Assembly: GCA_027596945.1 (NCBI GenBank)
Contig: JADGJH010000352.1
Coordinates: forward strand, 1 to 20,454
DNA: 20,454 nt
DNA from: Physocladia obscura
Taxonomy: Eukaryota > Chytridiomycota > Chytridiomycetes > Chytridiales > Chytriomycetaceae
Direction of reading: 5' to 3'
Both the position numbers and the translations under genes were made by a program. Within the stretch, counting starts at the first letter, position 1. Each line of letters starts with the position of its first letter. This document shows, one piece after another, positions 1-10,056 of the stretch. The notes under the pieces were generated by a model. That model did not search any database, was not told where the DNA came from, and saw only the letters and a program-made list of their open reading frames with translations.

Positions 1-24
1 AAAAAAAAAGGATAACCACAAAAT

Positions 25-30
25 TTTATT
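25..30 (-). terminator. Candidate polyadenylation signal of the P-type ATPase gene
   Basis: AATAAA reads on the minus strand about 35 nt past the ATPase stop codon. It is an exact match to the consensus in an AT-rich stretch, so chance occurrence is possible. Confidence 0.4.
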
Positions 31-64
31 TTTAATTAATAATCAATTTTTTTTCAAACAAAAT

Positions 65-3000
65 TTACCATGAAATTTTCGAAATAATTGACTCTGGTCC
101 CATTATACGAACCGCCAGCTTTCTCAGCTCATCCATCATCAAAATAAAGAAACCCATTGGAATTGGAATAAACCAATACATAACTGGAATAGGACCAGTC
201 TGGAACAAATTATTGAGAACTGGCAAGTAGACAAACAGGGCCGCGACTGAAATCGAAAGAACAGTTGCCGCAGGGATATATAAGTTTCTAGTTGGGCCCC
301 AAAATGGATTTTGCTGCAAAACAGAATTGAAACGTGTGCGCGATGCATACACGTTGCCGAAAAGCTGTATCATCACAAGCGCAACGAAGTAAACGGAGTT
401 TCCAGCATATGAGTAATTCAAAAATTCACCTTGCGTAATGTTGACACCGTTTGGAAATACGACTTGATTATTGTCAAGCTGGCCATACATGAAGAGGAGA
501 TCGTTAAATCCCACACCGACCTCCAGATTCCAATACATGAAGTACATGATAAACGAGAAAATGCACTCCATGAGACCAATGAACAGATACACATGAGCGA
601 ACATTTGAATGTTAATCAAACGATCTTTTTTTGGATTTCTTGGCGGCCGAGACATGAGAGTAGATTCAGGAGCTTCATAAATGAGAGACATTGACGGGAA
701 AATGTCAGTGATACAGCAAATTACCAAATCCAATGCGGTATTGAGAGGCAGCGGAATTCCAACGAATATTGACAAAAGCACAGGCCACAGTTCCGACCAA
801 GTTCCACACGGAATGAGATACATTATAACTTTCTTAATGTTGTCAAAGCACAAACGTCCAGATTCAATACCGGCAAGAAGCGACGAGAAATTATTGTTAA
901 TTAAAACAAGTGTGGCCGATTCCATTGCAACTTCAGATCCACCACCCATGGCAACACCGACAGACGCTGCTTTAAGAGCAGGAGAGTCATTCACACCGTC
1001 ACCAGTGACAGCAACAATTTCTTCGCGGAGTTTGAATTCATCGACGATTCTAAGTTTCTGTTCAGGTGAAGTACGAGCGAATACAAGTTCTCGGTAGCAA
1101 CAGATTTTGTTCCAATCGTCTTCCGTAAGGTCAGAGATTTCAGAGCCATTGACAACGATTGCGCGGTGTGCGTCCTCGATCTGTCGGATATTGCTACGCA
1201 GATAAGTCTTTTTCCCGGATTTCGATGTTTTGTAGCCGGAAGAAAGCAAATCGGTGTGGGAACGCATGTCTGCGACAGTATCAACGTGATCAACACTGAC
1301 AATTGAGACTTCACGAGCAATTGAAACAGCAGTAAGAGCGAAATCACCGGTAACCATTGCGACACGAATATGGGCTTCCTTACATTTTTCAACAGTCGGT
1401 TTAGTTTCAGCTCTTGGAGGATCAACAATAGCACCCAAACCAACGAGTGTTAATTCAGAAACAGCTTTTATGGCAGCTTCTTCAACATCGGAGCCGACGC
1501 CACTGAAGTCGCCCTTCAACTTTTTGTACGTAAATGCCAACACGCGCTTTCCTTCCCCAGCCCATTTCAATTGCATTGCGTTCACATTCGCTTTTGCTTC
1601 CTTGTCAAATGGAGAAATTGATCCGTCTGCGTTTAAAATTGAAGTGATTTTTGGGTACAAAACGTCAGGAGCACCTTTCGCAAACAAAGTAACCGATGAG
1701 CTGAAAATATCAGCATTTTCAGACGACTGTTGAATTGTCATCATCCACTTGTTGCGACTGTTGAATGGAATTTCGTAAATTTTTGAAAATGAATTGCGTA
1801 CATCTGCAACAGATCCTAGGCTTTCCGCAAATCTAAGAACAGCCTTATCGGTTGCGTCGCCAGAAATATTTCTGTCGGCAATTGGGGTGGTCTTGTCGAG
1901 TTGGTCAACGAATTCGGCTCCACAGCATTGCGCTGCAACTTTATGGAATAAGTTTTTCGCTTTTTCTGAAACTTCCAAAATTTCAAGCCCGCCGATACCA
2001 GTATCGCGAAGTGTCATTTTATTTGTTGTAAGTGTTCCAGTTTTATCAGTGCAAATGATAGAAACGGCGCCAAGAGTTTCAATTGTAGTGAGATTCTTGA
2101 CAAGTACAAACTGCTTGGCCATGCGACGCGCAATCAAGGTCAATGTGACGGACATTGAGATTGGCAATCCTTCTGGTACAAATGCGACAATAATTCCACA
2201 GATATTTGCCATCATTCCAATTATATCGTATTGGGGTTCCGCCTGCTTGAGAAGTACAAATTTCCAGACAAGCATACAAATCGCAGCGCAACTAAACGCA
2301 ATCGTGGCGACAAATGCAACAAAAGTGTCAACTTCTTTTTGCAATAAAGTTCTCTCCGTTCGCTTCTTGCTGGAAAGTACGGCAATCTGACCCATTACAG
2401 TATTATCTCCTGTAAAGACAACAACACCTTTACCGGATCCGTTGACAACTAAAGTACCCATAAACGCAACATTTTTTGTTTCCATAAAGGAGGCGTCCGT
2501 TGATTTGGCAGTTCCACTAACAGGAATGGATTCTCCTGTCAATACAGCACGGTCAACGGCAAAATCAGGAGAGCATTCAAGAATAATGCAGTCGGCAGGA
2601 ACTTTTGCGCCGAGACGAAGATCAATAATATCACCAACGACAACGTTTGATGCGGGAATTGTGATTGATTTTCCATCACGAATGACGATTGCTTCAGATG
2701 CAAGTAAATTGTTGATTTTCTTCATGACGGAAGCCGAGGACCAATCTTGCCAAGCGTAAAAAGTTGCTTGAAAAATTATTACGACAAGCAAAAGAATCAC
2801 AAGTGCCAAGTTGTACACAGATGGCTGTTGGTTGTCCAATTGTGGGAGTGGGTAGTCTATACAGAAAAAAAAAAAATTAAGAATAATTATAAAAGGGAAG
2901 AAAAAACAGGGGTAGATAGGAACTTACATGACAAAAAAATTATCACAGCTGCGCACCACATCAAAAAGCAGAATCCTCCAAAGAGAAAACTAAGAATTTT

Positions 3001-3492
3001 CAAAATGTATGGGTCTGATGGTGGTGTGATACTGTTTAAACCGTTTGCCTTGAGTCTGGTAACCGCAACAACATCTGGAAGACCGCCTTGCTGCACAGAC
3101 ATTGCTTGTAACTTCGCGAGAGCCTAAATATGTAATTTATATTTTGAGTTTACTCGAATTTAAATAGATATTTTTCAACTTACTTTATCAACAGGCAGGG
3201 TATGGATATCAATACTCTTAAAATCACGCGCCTGTTTCTTTCGGCTTTCTTTGTTTGTTCCTTGCTTGACATCCAACGACATTGTCCGGAACACGGGAAT
3301 AATTTCGTTTGCAGGATTCAAATATTGCTGATCTTGCACACCGGCAGCACCGCCAAAAGTTGCCTTACGGATGGATTCGAAAGTCGAGACGCGTTGAACA
3401 GCGAGTCCGAACGACGGCAAATTGTCAGTTTCCGAAGTTTCGTTTGCGGTGATATTAGCATCAGAGCTTTTTTCGCTTTTATCGTTTGACAT
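65..3492 (-). CDS. P-type cation ATPase, subfamily IIC (Na+/K+-ATPase alpha-like), 3 exons
   Basis: Exons on the minus strand are 3492-3184, 3123-2928 and 2856-65 (TAA at 67-65), giving 1098 aa. Introns of 60 and 71 nt have GTAAGT donors and TAG acceptors, and joining them restores a continuous M1-M2 region. This is an ATP-driven cation pump of a membrane, probably the plasma membrane. Visible motifs: TGES (about 275) in the actuator domain, PEGL in M4 (about 396), the phosphorylated Asp in DKTGTLT (about 439), KGAPD in the nucleotide-binding domain (about 562), DPPR, MVTGD, and TGDGVNDSPA (about 786). M5-M10 are followed by a short C-terminus ending ISW. Length and order fit Na+/K+-ATPase alpha subunits. 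The signature GTWSELWP in M5 is typical of fungal members. Compared with the animal enzyme, the M6 Asp equivalent to D804 is Cys (about 882), while the E327, E779 and D808 equivalents are kept. The transported ion therefore cannot be stated. No beta subunit gene is seen here. The family call is very secure; substrate is not. Confidence 0.95.
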
Positions 3493-3551
3493 TTATTTGG
3501 TAGTGTTAATCCCATTGTGTAGAGGCAAGGTCGTTTTAAACATTTTCACAC

Positions 3552-3699
3552 TTTTGGCGGCTGTCAGCCCCTGTTTTTCGCTTCGAATCTTGCAAATTTT
3601 TTTCTCTGTGAATCCTAATCTCAGCTGTTTTCAGCCGCCAAAAACCAACAGAGATAAAAATTTTGAAAATTTTTTCTTGAATTCTTTTGGCGGCGGCTG
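3552..3699. promoter_or_regulatory. Three copies of a TTTTGGCGGCTG-type motif upstream of the ATPase gene
   Basis: TTTTGGCGGCTG occurs at 3552-3563, its exact reverse complement CAGCCGCCAAAA at 3632-3643, and a variant with one extra GGC unit (TTTTGGCGGCGGCTG) at 3685-3699. The first copy also overlaps the palindrome GGCTGTCAGCC (3559-3569). All lie 60-207 nt upstream of the ATPase ATG, in otherwise AT-rich DNA. Repetition in both orientations suggests transcription factor sites. The TTTTGGCGG core resembles E2F/MBF-type sites, but that assignment is a guess. Confidence 0.45.
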
Positions 3700-3931
3700 A
3701 GACAGATTATCCAATATTTTACAAAACCAAAACAAAGAAATAAACAAAAGCAATTTTTTTATTACCGATTTGTAATTTAATGTTTTTTCTTTACTTTCAT
3801 AGTGGAGGCAAAAAACTAAGCATCGCTGAGTCTCTTAAGGTTTGCCATCAAGCTCTTAAATGCTAGCTTTGTTTTGGTCCATATTTCACGTACAGCCCCC
3901 TATATTCGAACAAAAACTTATCCACTTCTCA
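3700..3931. other. AT-rich spacer, no gene seen
   Basis: The stretch between the ATPase promoter motifs and the decayed ORF has no ORF of note on either strand and no recognisable RNA or repeat. Confidence 0.5.
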
Positions 3932-4573
3932 TCAAACGTCGTCATGATTGATCCGATCAATAGGCTCATACATTTGAAACTTGAGCTTAGAATTTTTTTT
4001 TTCCCAATAATTTTCGAAAATTTTCACACCTGCCTGTAACAATCTTCCAATCTTGTAAAATCCGGCTCGCATCCACCAACTTTTTTGCTCTCTATAAACC
4101 TTAGCTTCAATAAAATGGGTCCATGCCATTGGTTCATGGCAGATTACTTGGGTGTGTAGAAATAGATTAAAAGCCATCTCTTCAATATCATTGAATTCTG
4201 AATTGCCATGCACCTATCTGGATTCTTGCTAATGCACTGATATGTTGACCTGACAGCTTTGGGTGTGATTCCATGAACTGTGCCAACTATATTAACTGCC
4301 TCTCTTATGGAATGGCCTTCATCGACAAAATTAGTAATATCTTGGAATAGACGCATTGCTTCTGTTTCTTTGGGTTGAAAGTTGGGATACCAGAGATCAA
4401 CTCCTTCATTTTGCTCTGCTATTAGGATTGGGTTGTCACATTTTTGGATGCTGAGTTTTATTAAAAACAGAGATTTTGTGGATGGTTGGATTTGTTAGAA
4501 ATGGGTCTTTTTTGTCAGCTCACTCATTCTTGTCAGTATCTAAAGTACCACTGTCACTTGATTTGTCACTCAT
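3932..4573 (-). pseudogene. Decayed ORF of unknown family, possibly DNA-transposon derived
   Basis: Protein-like sequence runs along the minus strand but is split by two in-frame stops and two frame changes. An ATG at 4573 opens a hydrophilic Ser/Asp/Lys-rich start (MSDKSSDSGTLDTDKNE then a stop). In a second frame it continues with NEGVDLWYPNFQPKE and a helix-turn-helix-like segment, SIREAVNIVG ... HGITPKAVRSTYQ (about 4299-4240). A third frame, from about 4210, adds FNDIEEMAFNLFLHTQVI and a Trp/aromatic-rich SWWMRAGFYKIGRLLQ. Two successive helical segments, the first HTH-like, recall the N-terminal DNA-binding region of pogo/Tc5/CENP-B-type transposases, but no catalytic domain is seen and the family is not established. 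It could also be a broken single-copy gene. Confidence 0.4.
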
Positions 4574-5015
4574 TTCCTGTGATTTTTATTCAAGGTGGTG
4601 TCAAGAAATGCATGATTTTGTATTGCAATGGATAAATGGTAGAAGACCAGGATTTTAAAAATTGAAATTTTTTTCTGTCTCATTCTTCTAAAATCAGTTG
4701 TAAACATGTACTTTTCAACAATGTTACTTGCTTCTAATTTTTATGAAGTATTCATTGCACATATTTCTTCTAGGCATTTTCATGCAATTAGTCAATTTTA
4801 TTTCATGTTTTGCTTTATTTTTACACCAAATACAGGTAAAAAAAATTGAGATCAGAAAAAAAAAATTTTTTAACTGAACGCCCAGCACCACACAAACACA
4901 AACCCACCTTCTACCACAACTAAAACCGCCAAAAAAAACAAACAAACAAAAACTAAAACGTGCCCACATCGAAGACAAAAAAAAAATTAAAACAAACAAA
5001 ACCAAAATACTATTT
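4574..5015. other. 3' flank of the PH-RhoGAP gene, no further gene seen
   Basis: Low-complexity A- and T-rich sequence, including an AC-rich stretch at about 4880-5000, follows the minus-strand RhoGAP stop. Apart from a polyadenylation signal I see no coding or RNA feature. Confidence 0.5.
4814..4819 (-). terminator. Candidate polyadenylation signal of the PH-RhoGAP gene
   Basis: AATAAA reads on the minus strand about 200 nt past the RhoGAP stop codon at 5018-5016. It fits as a 3'-end signal but sits in AT-rich DNA. Confidence 0.35.
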
Positions 5016-7844
5016 TCATCTTGGAAAAACAGTCTCCCAATCAAGTATCATAACTTGCAACAACTGCCCTGGAACATTCAACGTCGGCGCGAAAATAATG
5101 CTGAGATTATTGATGCTCATTTTGTTGAGATCTTTGTTCTGGATAATCAGATTGAGGTGCTGTGCAATGCGTTTTAGGAGCGCGTAGTTCACATCGGGCA
5201 GTTGCGGAAGCAAGTGTGTTAGTTCTTTGGTGCGTTCGCTTTTGTCAGGTAGGTCTAAAAAAAATTTTTTTTACAAAAGGTGAGTAAGTGCGTTTTTCAA
5301 AACAACACAAAATACCCACGTGCACATTTCAACAAATCAAATTTAATCTGCCCATCACCCAACACTGAGTCCGCCAGCTCCCTCAAATACAGCTTCAATA
5401 ACCCCGTGACTGCATGCACGTCCACAATCTCCTTGCCTTCGTCGCGCAGCCGCACAAGATCAACGTCTCCTTCTACATCAAACTGGTTTCGTAGCGCTTG
5501 GATCTGCAGTGTCGACCCCGACAGACGGTATATGCCCTCCTCGGCTATCACTGCGGGTGATTCAAGGAATTCGAGACATCGCGACACGACTGAGGAAAGC
5601 TGGGAGGTTGGCGAAAGGCGCGAGATTGAGACGCTGAGGGCCAGGGGTTTGCCAAAGATTGCTTTTTCGGAGGGGTCGGGCTTTATTGGGGGAGCGGTTG
5701 AGTTTACCATCGTGGTGGAGGTTGTTGTAGCGCTGTCTGAATTTTGTTGTGATGATGATGGTGGTGGTGGTGTGGTGTTTGTGATTGAGAAATGCCAAGA
5801 TCGTAGAATATAATTATTATGTAACTCCAACTCACTTGTTTTTTTATGGACTGTGGCGTTGTTATTTGTATTTGAATTATTTCCGAAAACCATGTTGAGA
5901 CCTTTCCGTGCACTTTCTTGAAGTATGTTTATCGCTTTGTTTTGCTGCGATAGTTGAGCCGGCGGGGGCGTTGAATGTTGTTGTTGCTGTTGTTGCTGTT
6001 GTTGGGGTTGTATAGGGTTCTGGGGCTCTAGTACAGGTGATTTTGGTGGTGATGAAGACAGTTGCTCTAAACTATCTGATCGTTCCGAAACTTTAATGTT
6101 GTCTAATGTTGCTGATGATGATTTCAAGCTGTCGCTGGGTCGTTTTGGAACGCCGCGTTTTGATCCATTACTTAATGTCCGGTCCATGTCAAGACTCTTT
6201 CCGCCGAACTGCCCGCCGCTATATTTTTCCTTTTCTTTTTCAGAGGCGTTTCGAATGCGCGACGAGATTGCGTCGACCCACTTGTCACGGTCTGCTTGCG
6301 CATGCGTGCACAGCGTGTGTTTGATGAGGCTTGGGCCCGGTCCTGGCGATATTCGCGGTTCGGTAATGGTGAAGGCATGCGCGGTGCTGCCTGTCACGGA
6401 GTGGTGTGGCGAACTTTGCAAGACCGTGATTATTGTGTTGTGCCGAATCGCAATGATTCCAACTTTTGAATTGGTTTTCTATAAGTGCATCGGGTTAGTT
6501 TCAATACCTTTTTTTGAGGGTTCTTAATGTCTATCATTTTTCTTCCCTACTATACTCTACTGCACTAATTTTTTTTTTCTTGCTTCTTTTGTTCACTATA
6601 CTCGCTCTGAATGGTTTTCTAAAATGCATTCACCGAATCAAACTCCTCAAGAACCGTTTCCTTCAATTTATAATACCGCGGCTTCCAACCAAAAGCATGG
6701 CCATGCCCACCAGGCCCAGAAGCAGCATGGCTGGGAATAGTGCCTATACCAAAGGGTAGATTTAACTTTTTAACAAGAAAGCCTTCCATGGCAACATTTT
6801 CGTCAGCAGTATTAACAGCAGTGGCAGTTTCGAGTGAGGAGGACCGGACAAGGACAGGCGGAATCGCAGCGGTGGCGGTGGCTGTGTCATCGGCGGAAAA
6901 GGATGAAAGTGGATTTAAGGAAGAAGCTGTTGATGGGGGAGTGAGGTTTGGTATGCTTGATAAGAGCGGGGACGTAGTATTTGTAGTTGGAGGGGTTGAT
7001 GATAACAAAGTTGTGTTGGTTGTTGCAGATTGACCACGTCGCGGAATAATAAGGACGGGAGCGGATGCGACAATTGTTTGAGGGTACCGTTGTTGTTGTT
7101 TTGTGTTTGCAGATTTCAAGGAGGAATTGTCAAATTCTTCGTCTTCTTTGATGTTTGAAAGGAGTGAGAATTTCAAACTACTGCTTCCGGCACTACTGGC
7201 AGAGTCTGCCGAGAGGGCAGCAAGCGGAGATGGCGGCAGTGGTTGGGGTTGTTGCACTTGTTGTTGAGGAGGGGCTGAGAGCGAAAAGCGTGCGCTATTA
7301 CCATTGATGACGGAGAGGATGGACCGGCGGACCTGATCATGATGATAATAACAATTTGGGCCAGATAGGATAGCGCGGCGATTAGTTCGGTCGCGGAGCG
7401 GTTAAGGTTTGTGGAGTATTACGGAGAAATGGTTAGATGCATTTGAAGGCTGTCAGATTGTAAAGAAACACCACACACCTGGGCGCGTGATGGCATTGTC
7501 TCGGTGGGGATCAGATCGTCGTCGGCGTCGTCCAGATCTGATTCGGATTTGTAGGTGTCGGAGTCGGCGGAATGCAGATTGAGGGAGATTGTGTGTAAAT
7601 TGGGAGAGATGGAGTGCAAATTGGATGCGGGTGTGGAGATTGCGATTGTGCCGTTGAGATTGCGCTCGACGGCGGTGGTTGTCAGTAACGCCGCGAGACT
7701 CTTTGCATCGCCCAACCGGCCAATCAGAACGGCCGTGCGCGCAATCTCCTCGGTGCCTCCGCGTCGCACCAGTCGGAGATGTTGTGCCATCTCCGCCAAC
7801 GTCTCTTCGTCCTTGTCCTTGGTTTCTGTCTCTTGGTTCCACAT
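5016..7844 (-). CDS. Rho GTPase-activating protein with PH domain (PH-RhoGAP, Bem3-like order)
   Basis: Minus-strand exons are 7844-7479, 7332-6634, 6478-5320 and 5254-5016, giving 820 aa. An extra 99-nt in-frame intron (5835-5737) may shorten it to 787 aa. Family knowledge: RhoGAPs stimulate GTP hydrolysis by Rho/Cdc42 GTPases and so control polarity and actin. The N-terminal 300 residues are Ser/Thr/Pro-rich and probably disordered. A PH domain (about 304-430) starts at MEGFLVKK, contains GWKPRYYKLK and ends with a DRDKWVDAI helix; it is split by an intron after FDS, and joining gives KTNSKVGIIAI, the expected next strand. A polyQ run lies near 514-522. The RhoGAP domain (about 630-815) has the arginine finger in EEGIYRLSGS (Arg about 673) and NNLSIIFAPTL near the end. 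No PX domain, which yeast Bem3 has, is visible. Domain calls are secure; the exact orthologue is not. The ATG at 7844 is the first good start in its frame. Confidence 0.88.
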
Positions 7845-8341
7845 ATAGGACCGAGTCCAATGTCAATTTCGACAAAGTTAAATTAAAAATATTTTTATCT
7901 CCATTTTGCTTTTCATTACCGAGTACGACTCTCGGTTGTTTCATCGTTTTCCCCTTCATTTTAATGAATTATCACCTCTCTCACTCTTTTTTTGTTCGTA
8001 CTAGATTATCAACCTTGCAACAGTCTTCTCTTCCGAACAAAAATAACACAGATATATCTCTTGCACTTCAAATGAATGCAATCAGAGTGAAATTAAAATA
8101 AAAATTCAAACCCTAAATTTGAAATAAGCTTTGATTTCTTATCGAATTGGTTATATTTTACTGACATTTTTATATCACTTGAAAACTTCAATTGAATTCA
8201 AAAAAATTTTGTCAAATTTGGACTATGTAATATTCATTCCCAAGACAGAATTTTCAGGCTTTCATGTGGTCTCTCACTAAATGATTCTCAATTGAAGATT
8301 CTATTTTACATGAGTCTTTTTTTTTTTTTTTTTTTAAATAA
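7845..8341. other. Promoter side of the PH-RhoGAP gene and AT-rich flank of the transposon
   Basis: There is no convincing ORF on either strand. The stretch holds the 5' flank of the RhoGAP gene and ends in a run of 18 or more T residues (about 8318-8335) directly outside the left inverted repeat of the Tc1/mariner-like element. Confidence 0.45.
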
Positions 8342-8466
8342 ATGTTGAATTTGATTAAAGTAAATTGGTTAAAATTTTCACAAGAAGAAAATGTGCAAAT
8401 TAGCATTTTCACCCAAAAAGAAAGTTCAAGTTGAACTTTAGATTGAAATTCATACTGAAATTGGCA
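8342..8466 (+). repeat. Left terminal inverted repeat of the Tc1/mariner-like element
   Basis: It pairs with the reverse complement of about 9925-10056 through exact 18-nt and 16-nt blocks and diverged sequence between them. The right arm is about 8 nt longer between the blocks, so the arms have drifted independently. Confidence 0.75.
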
Positions 8467-8553
8467 TCTAAGGCTGAAGGACAAGTGTACAAGTTTGAGA
8501 ACTGATTGGTGACCATGGAGAGCTGGTAATCTGTGGATGTGAATATATAGTGA

Positions 8554-9510
8554 GTTAATTAGCTGCTATACAGACATGCAATACAAGACATTGCCCAGAT
8601 ATTAAACTTACACTATTGAATGTGTTTATAAAATTTATAGGAGCAGGGCCAATTCTTAGATTAGGACAAACTCCTGTCCTGACAAATGAAGTACTTTAGA
8701 TTCTAGTAAGATGTTTAGGGTGTGAATTTTCAATATGGTAGGCTCAGCATGCTTTTGCAATGCTTTGTACAACATAAAAAGGTTAATGTGGTGATTAGCA
8801 ACAAGATTCATTTAGGGTTTATTTAGATTGGTGTTTTAAATTAAATGACCAAATAGATGAGTGTACAATTCTTAAAGCAATGTTAGGTTCCAGAATATGA
8901 ATTCAGATTGAAAATATACAATGAGCTTGATCCAGCTTACCTGGCTTGACTAATCTGGTTTTGACTCAAAGATGTTCAATTAAACACATGGCTTCAATAT
9001 CAAATCAAAGAGAGTGAAAAAAAAAAAATATATATATATATATATATTGGAGTCTGCAGTCATACATTGAGTTTATTCGCTGTTTTAAGCTTGAATGGAA
9101 TTGTGAACAGGTATGTGCTTGACGGGACTGTGACAGTTGATGTGTTTTTACACCTTCTGGAGTTTGAACTGGTAAATATTCTTTCATCAATTTAATATGT
9201 TTTATTTTATTTTAATTATGCAAAGTTGCTGACATGTCAGCCTGGAAATTATGAATAATTGGAAATGTCATCATAACCAAGCAACTGCTGATTTTTGTAC
9301 TTGATTCAAAGTAAAACTGGTTTATTTGCCACCATATTCTCCATTTCTGAATCCAATTGAGGAAGCTTTTTCAAAAATAAAAAAAATTTCACCAGGATCT
9401 TCATGCAATTTGTAGCTACCATAGCTTTGTACACATTGCTGCTAGAGGTATTCATCCCAACATGTGCAAAATATGCAAGGCATTCTGGATATTTTGATGG
9501 ATATGAATAG
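8554..9510 (+). pseudogene. Broken Tc1/mariner (DDE_3-type) transposase
   Basis: Fragments in all three plus frames line up in the order of a Tc1-like transposase. An HTH remnant LLYRHAIQDIAQILNL lies near 8563-8610. A linker follows, GAGPILRLGQTPVLTNEV, at about 8640-8693. KHMASISNQRE at about 8982-9012 resembles the R-K-K..IA..RN helix. FAVLSLNGIVNRYVLDG and VTVDVFLHLLEFEL (9076-9171) form part of the DDE core. CHHNQATADFC (9267-9299) follows the expected second Asp. LPPYSPFLNPIEEAF (9326-9370), with the third-acid region, is the family hallmark. The C-terminus is YARHSGYFDGYE, with TAG at 9508-9510. The frame is broken by stops (for example at 9300-9303) and several shifts. The segment expected to hold the first catalytic Asp is absent and a TA repeat sits there. 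It cannot encode an active enzyme. Confidence 0.85.
9027..9048. repeat. TA dinucleotide microsatellite inside the transposase remnant
   Basis: An A run is followed by about ten TA units, lying exactly between the linker part (SNQRE) and the DDE-core part (FAVLSLNG) of the broken transposase. Confidence 0.85.
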
Positions 9511-9924
9511 TTATTATTCATTAAAATGAACGTTTTTGGAAAAAAAAACTTTTAAAATTCTTATTTATTTGCAGCATATAAAATAGCAATTACATGCCCT
9601 TTTTTCACTTCAATACCAATCAAATGTTTCAATTTCATAATTTTCAACACATCCAAAGTGGTTACATCATGATCAAACTGATGGTGATATCTCATCTTTT
9701 CCAAGATCATCCAACAATCCTTCAGTGCTCAAATAAGCATAGTTTTGAGGGGGAGATCTGCCAGCATTCAATCCAATAGAATATTTTCATGACAAATTTG
9801 GTGCATTCTGGGAAGATACATCTGCCAAGGCAGAAAAGTCATGAGTAATGATTTCTGTAATGATGCTATCATTTTGACATGGAAGAAAATTGTCTTGTTT
9901 TAGGAGTGTTTTCAAGAGCTGCTT

Positions 9925-10056
9925 TCCATTTCTGAAATTCAATCTGAAATTCAATTTGAACTTGGTTTTTGGGTGAAAATGATCACCATTTCTGAATTGC
10001 CTGTTTTGTTCCAGTGACAACTTTTAACCAATTTACTTTAAACAAAAAGTTCAGTG
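9925..10056 (-). repeat. Right terminal inverted repeat of the Tc1/mariner-like element
   Basis: This is the reverse-complement partner of the left arm at 8342-8466 and carries the same exact blocks (10022-10039 and 9966-9981). A 77-residue open frame crosses it on the minus strand, but it reads repeat sequence and is not a gene. Confidence 0.75.

Larger units (their letters stand above)
8342..10056 (+). mobile_element. Degenerate Tc1/mariner-like DNA transposon with about 120-bp inverted repeats
   Basis: Two arms face each other. AAAGTAAATTGGTTAAAA at 8357-8374 is matched exactly by its reverse complement at 10022-10039. CATTTTCACCCAAAAA at 8404-8419 is matched exactly in reverse at 9966-9981. 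Weaker similarity (AAGTTCAA..TGAA.TT.AGATTGAA) extends each arm to about 110-130 bp. The right tip reads CACTGAACTTTTTG inward, resembling the CA(C/G)TG-type ends of the superfamily. Between the arms lies a broken DDE_3-type transposase. Element length of about 1.7 kb is usual for Tc1/mariner. Exact ends and the TA target duplication could not be fixed. Confidence 0.8.

Noticed and set aside
1794..2390. 198-codon open frame on the plus strand
   Set aside because: It lies antisense within the P-type ATPase exon that carries all catalytic motifs, so it is a shadow.
5280..5813. 177-codon plus-strand frame and a His-run minus frame (5704-5913) over the RhoGAP gene
   Set aside because: Both overlap the RhoGAP coding region or its candidate intron in other frames. 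The His run is the shifted reading of a CAC/CAT-rich stretch and no independent start or family is seen.
8254..8484. 76-codon minus-strand ORF, and 77-codon minus ORF at 9787-10020
   Set aside because: They read through the two inverted-repeat arms of the transposon and a poly-T run; their mutual similarity is explained by the repeats.
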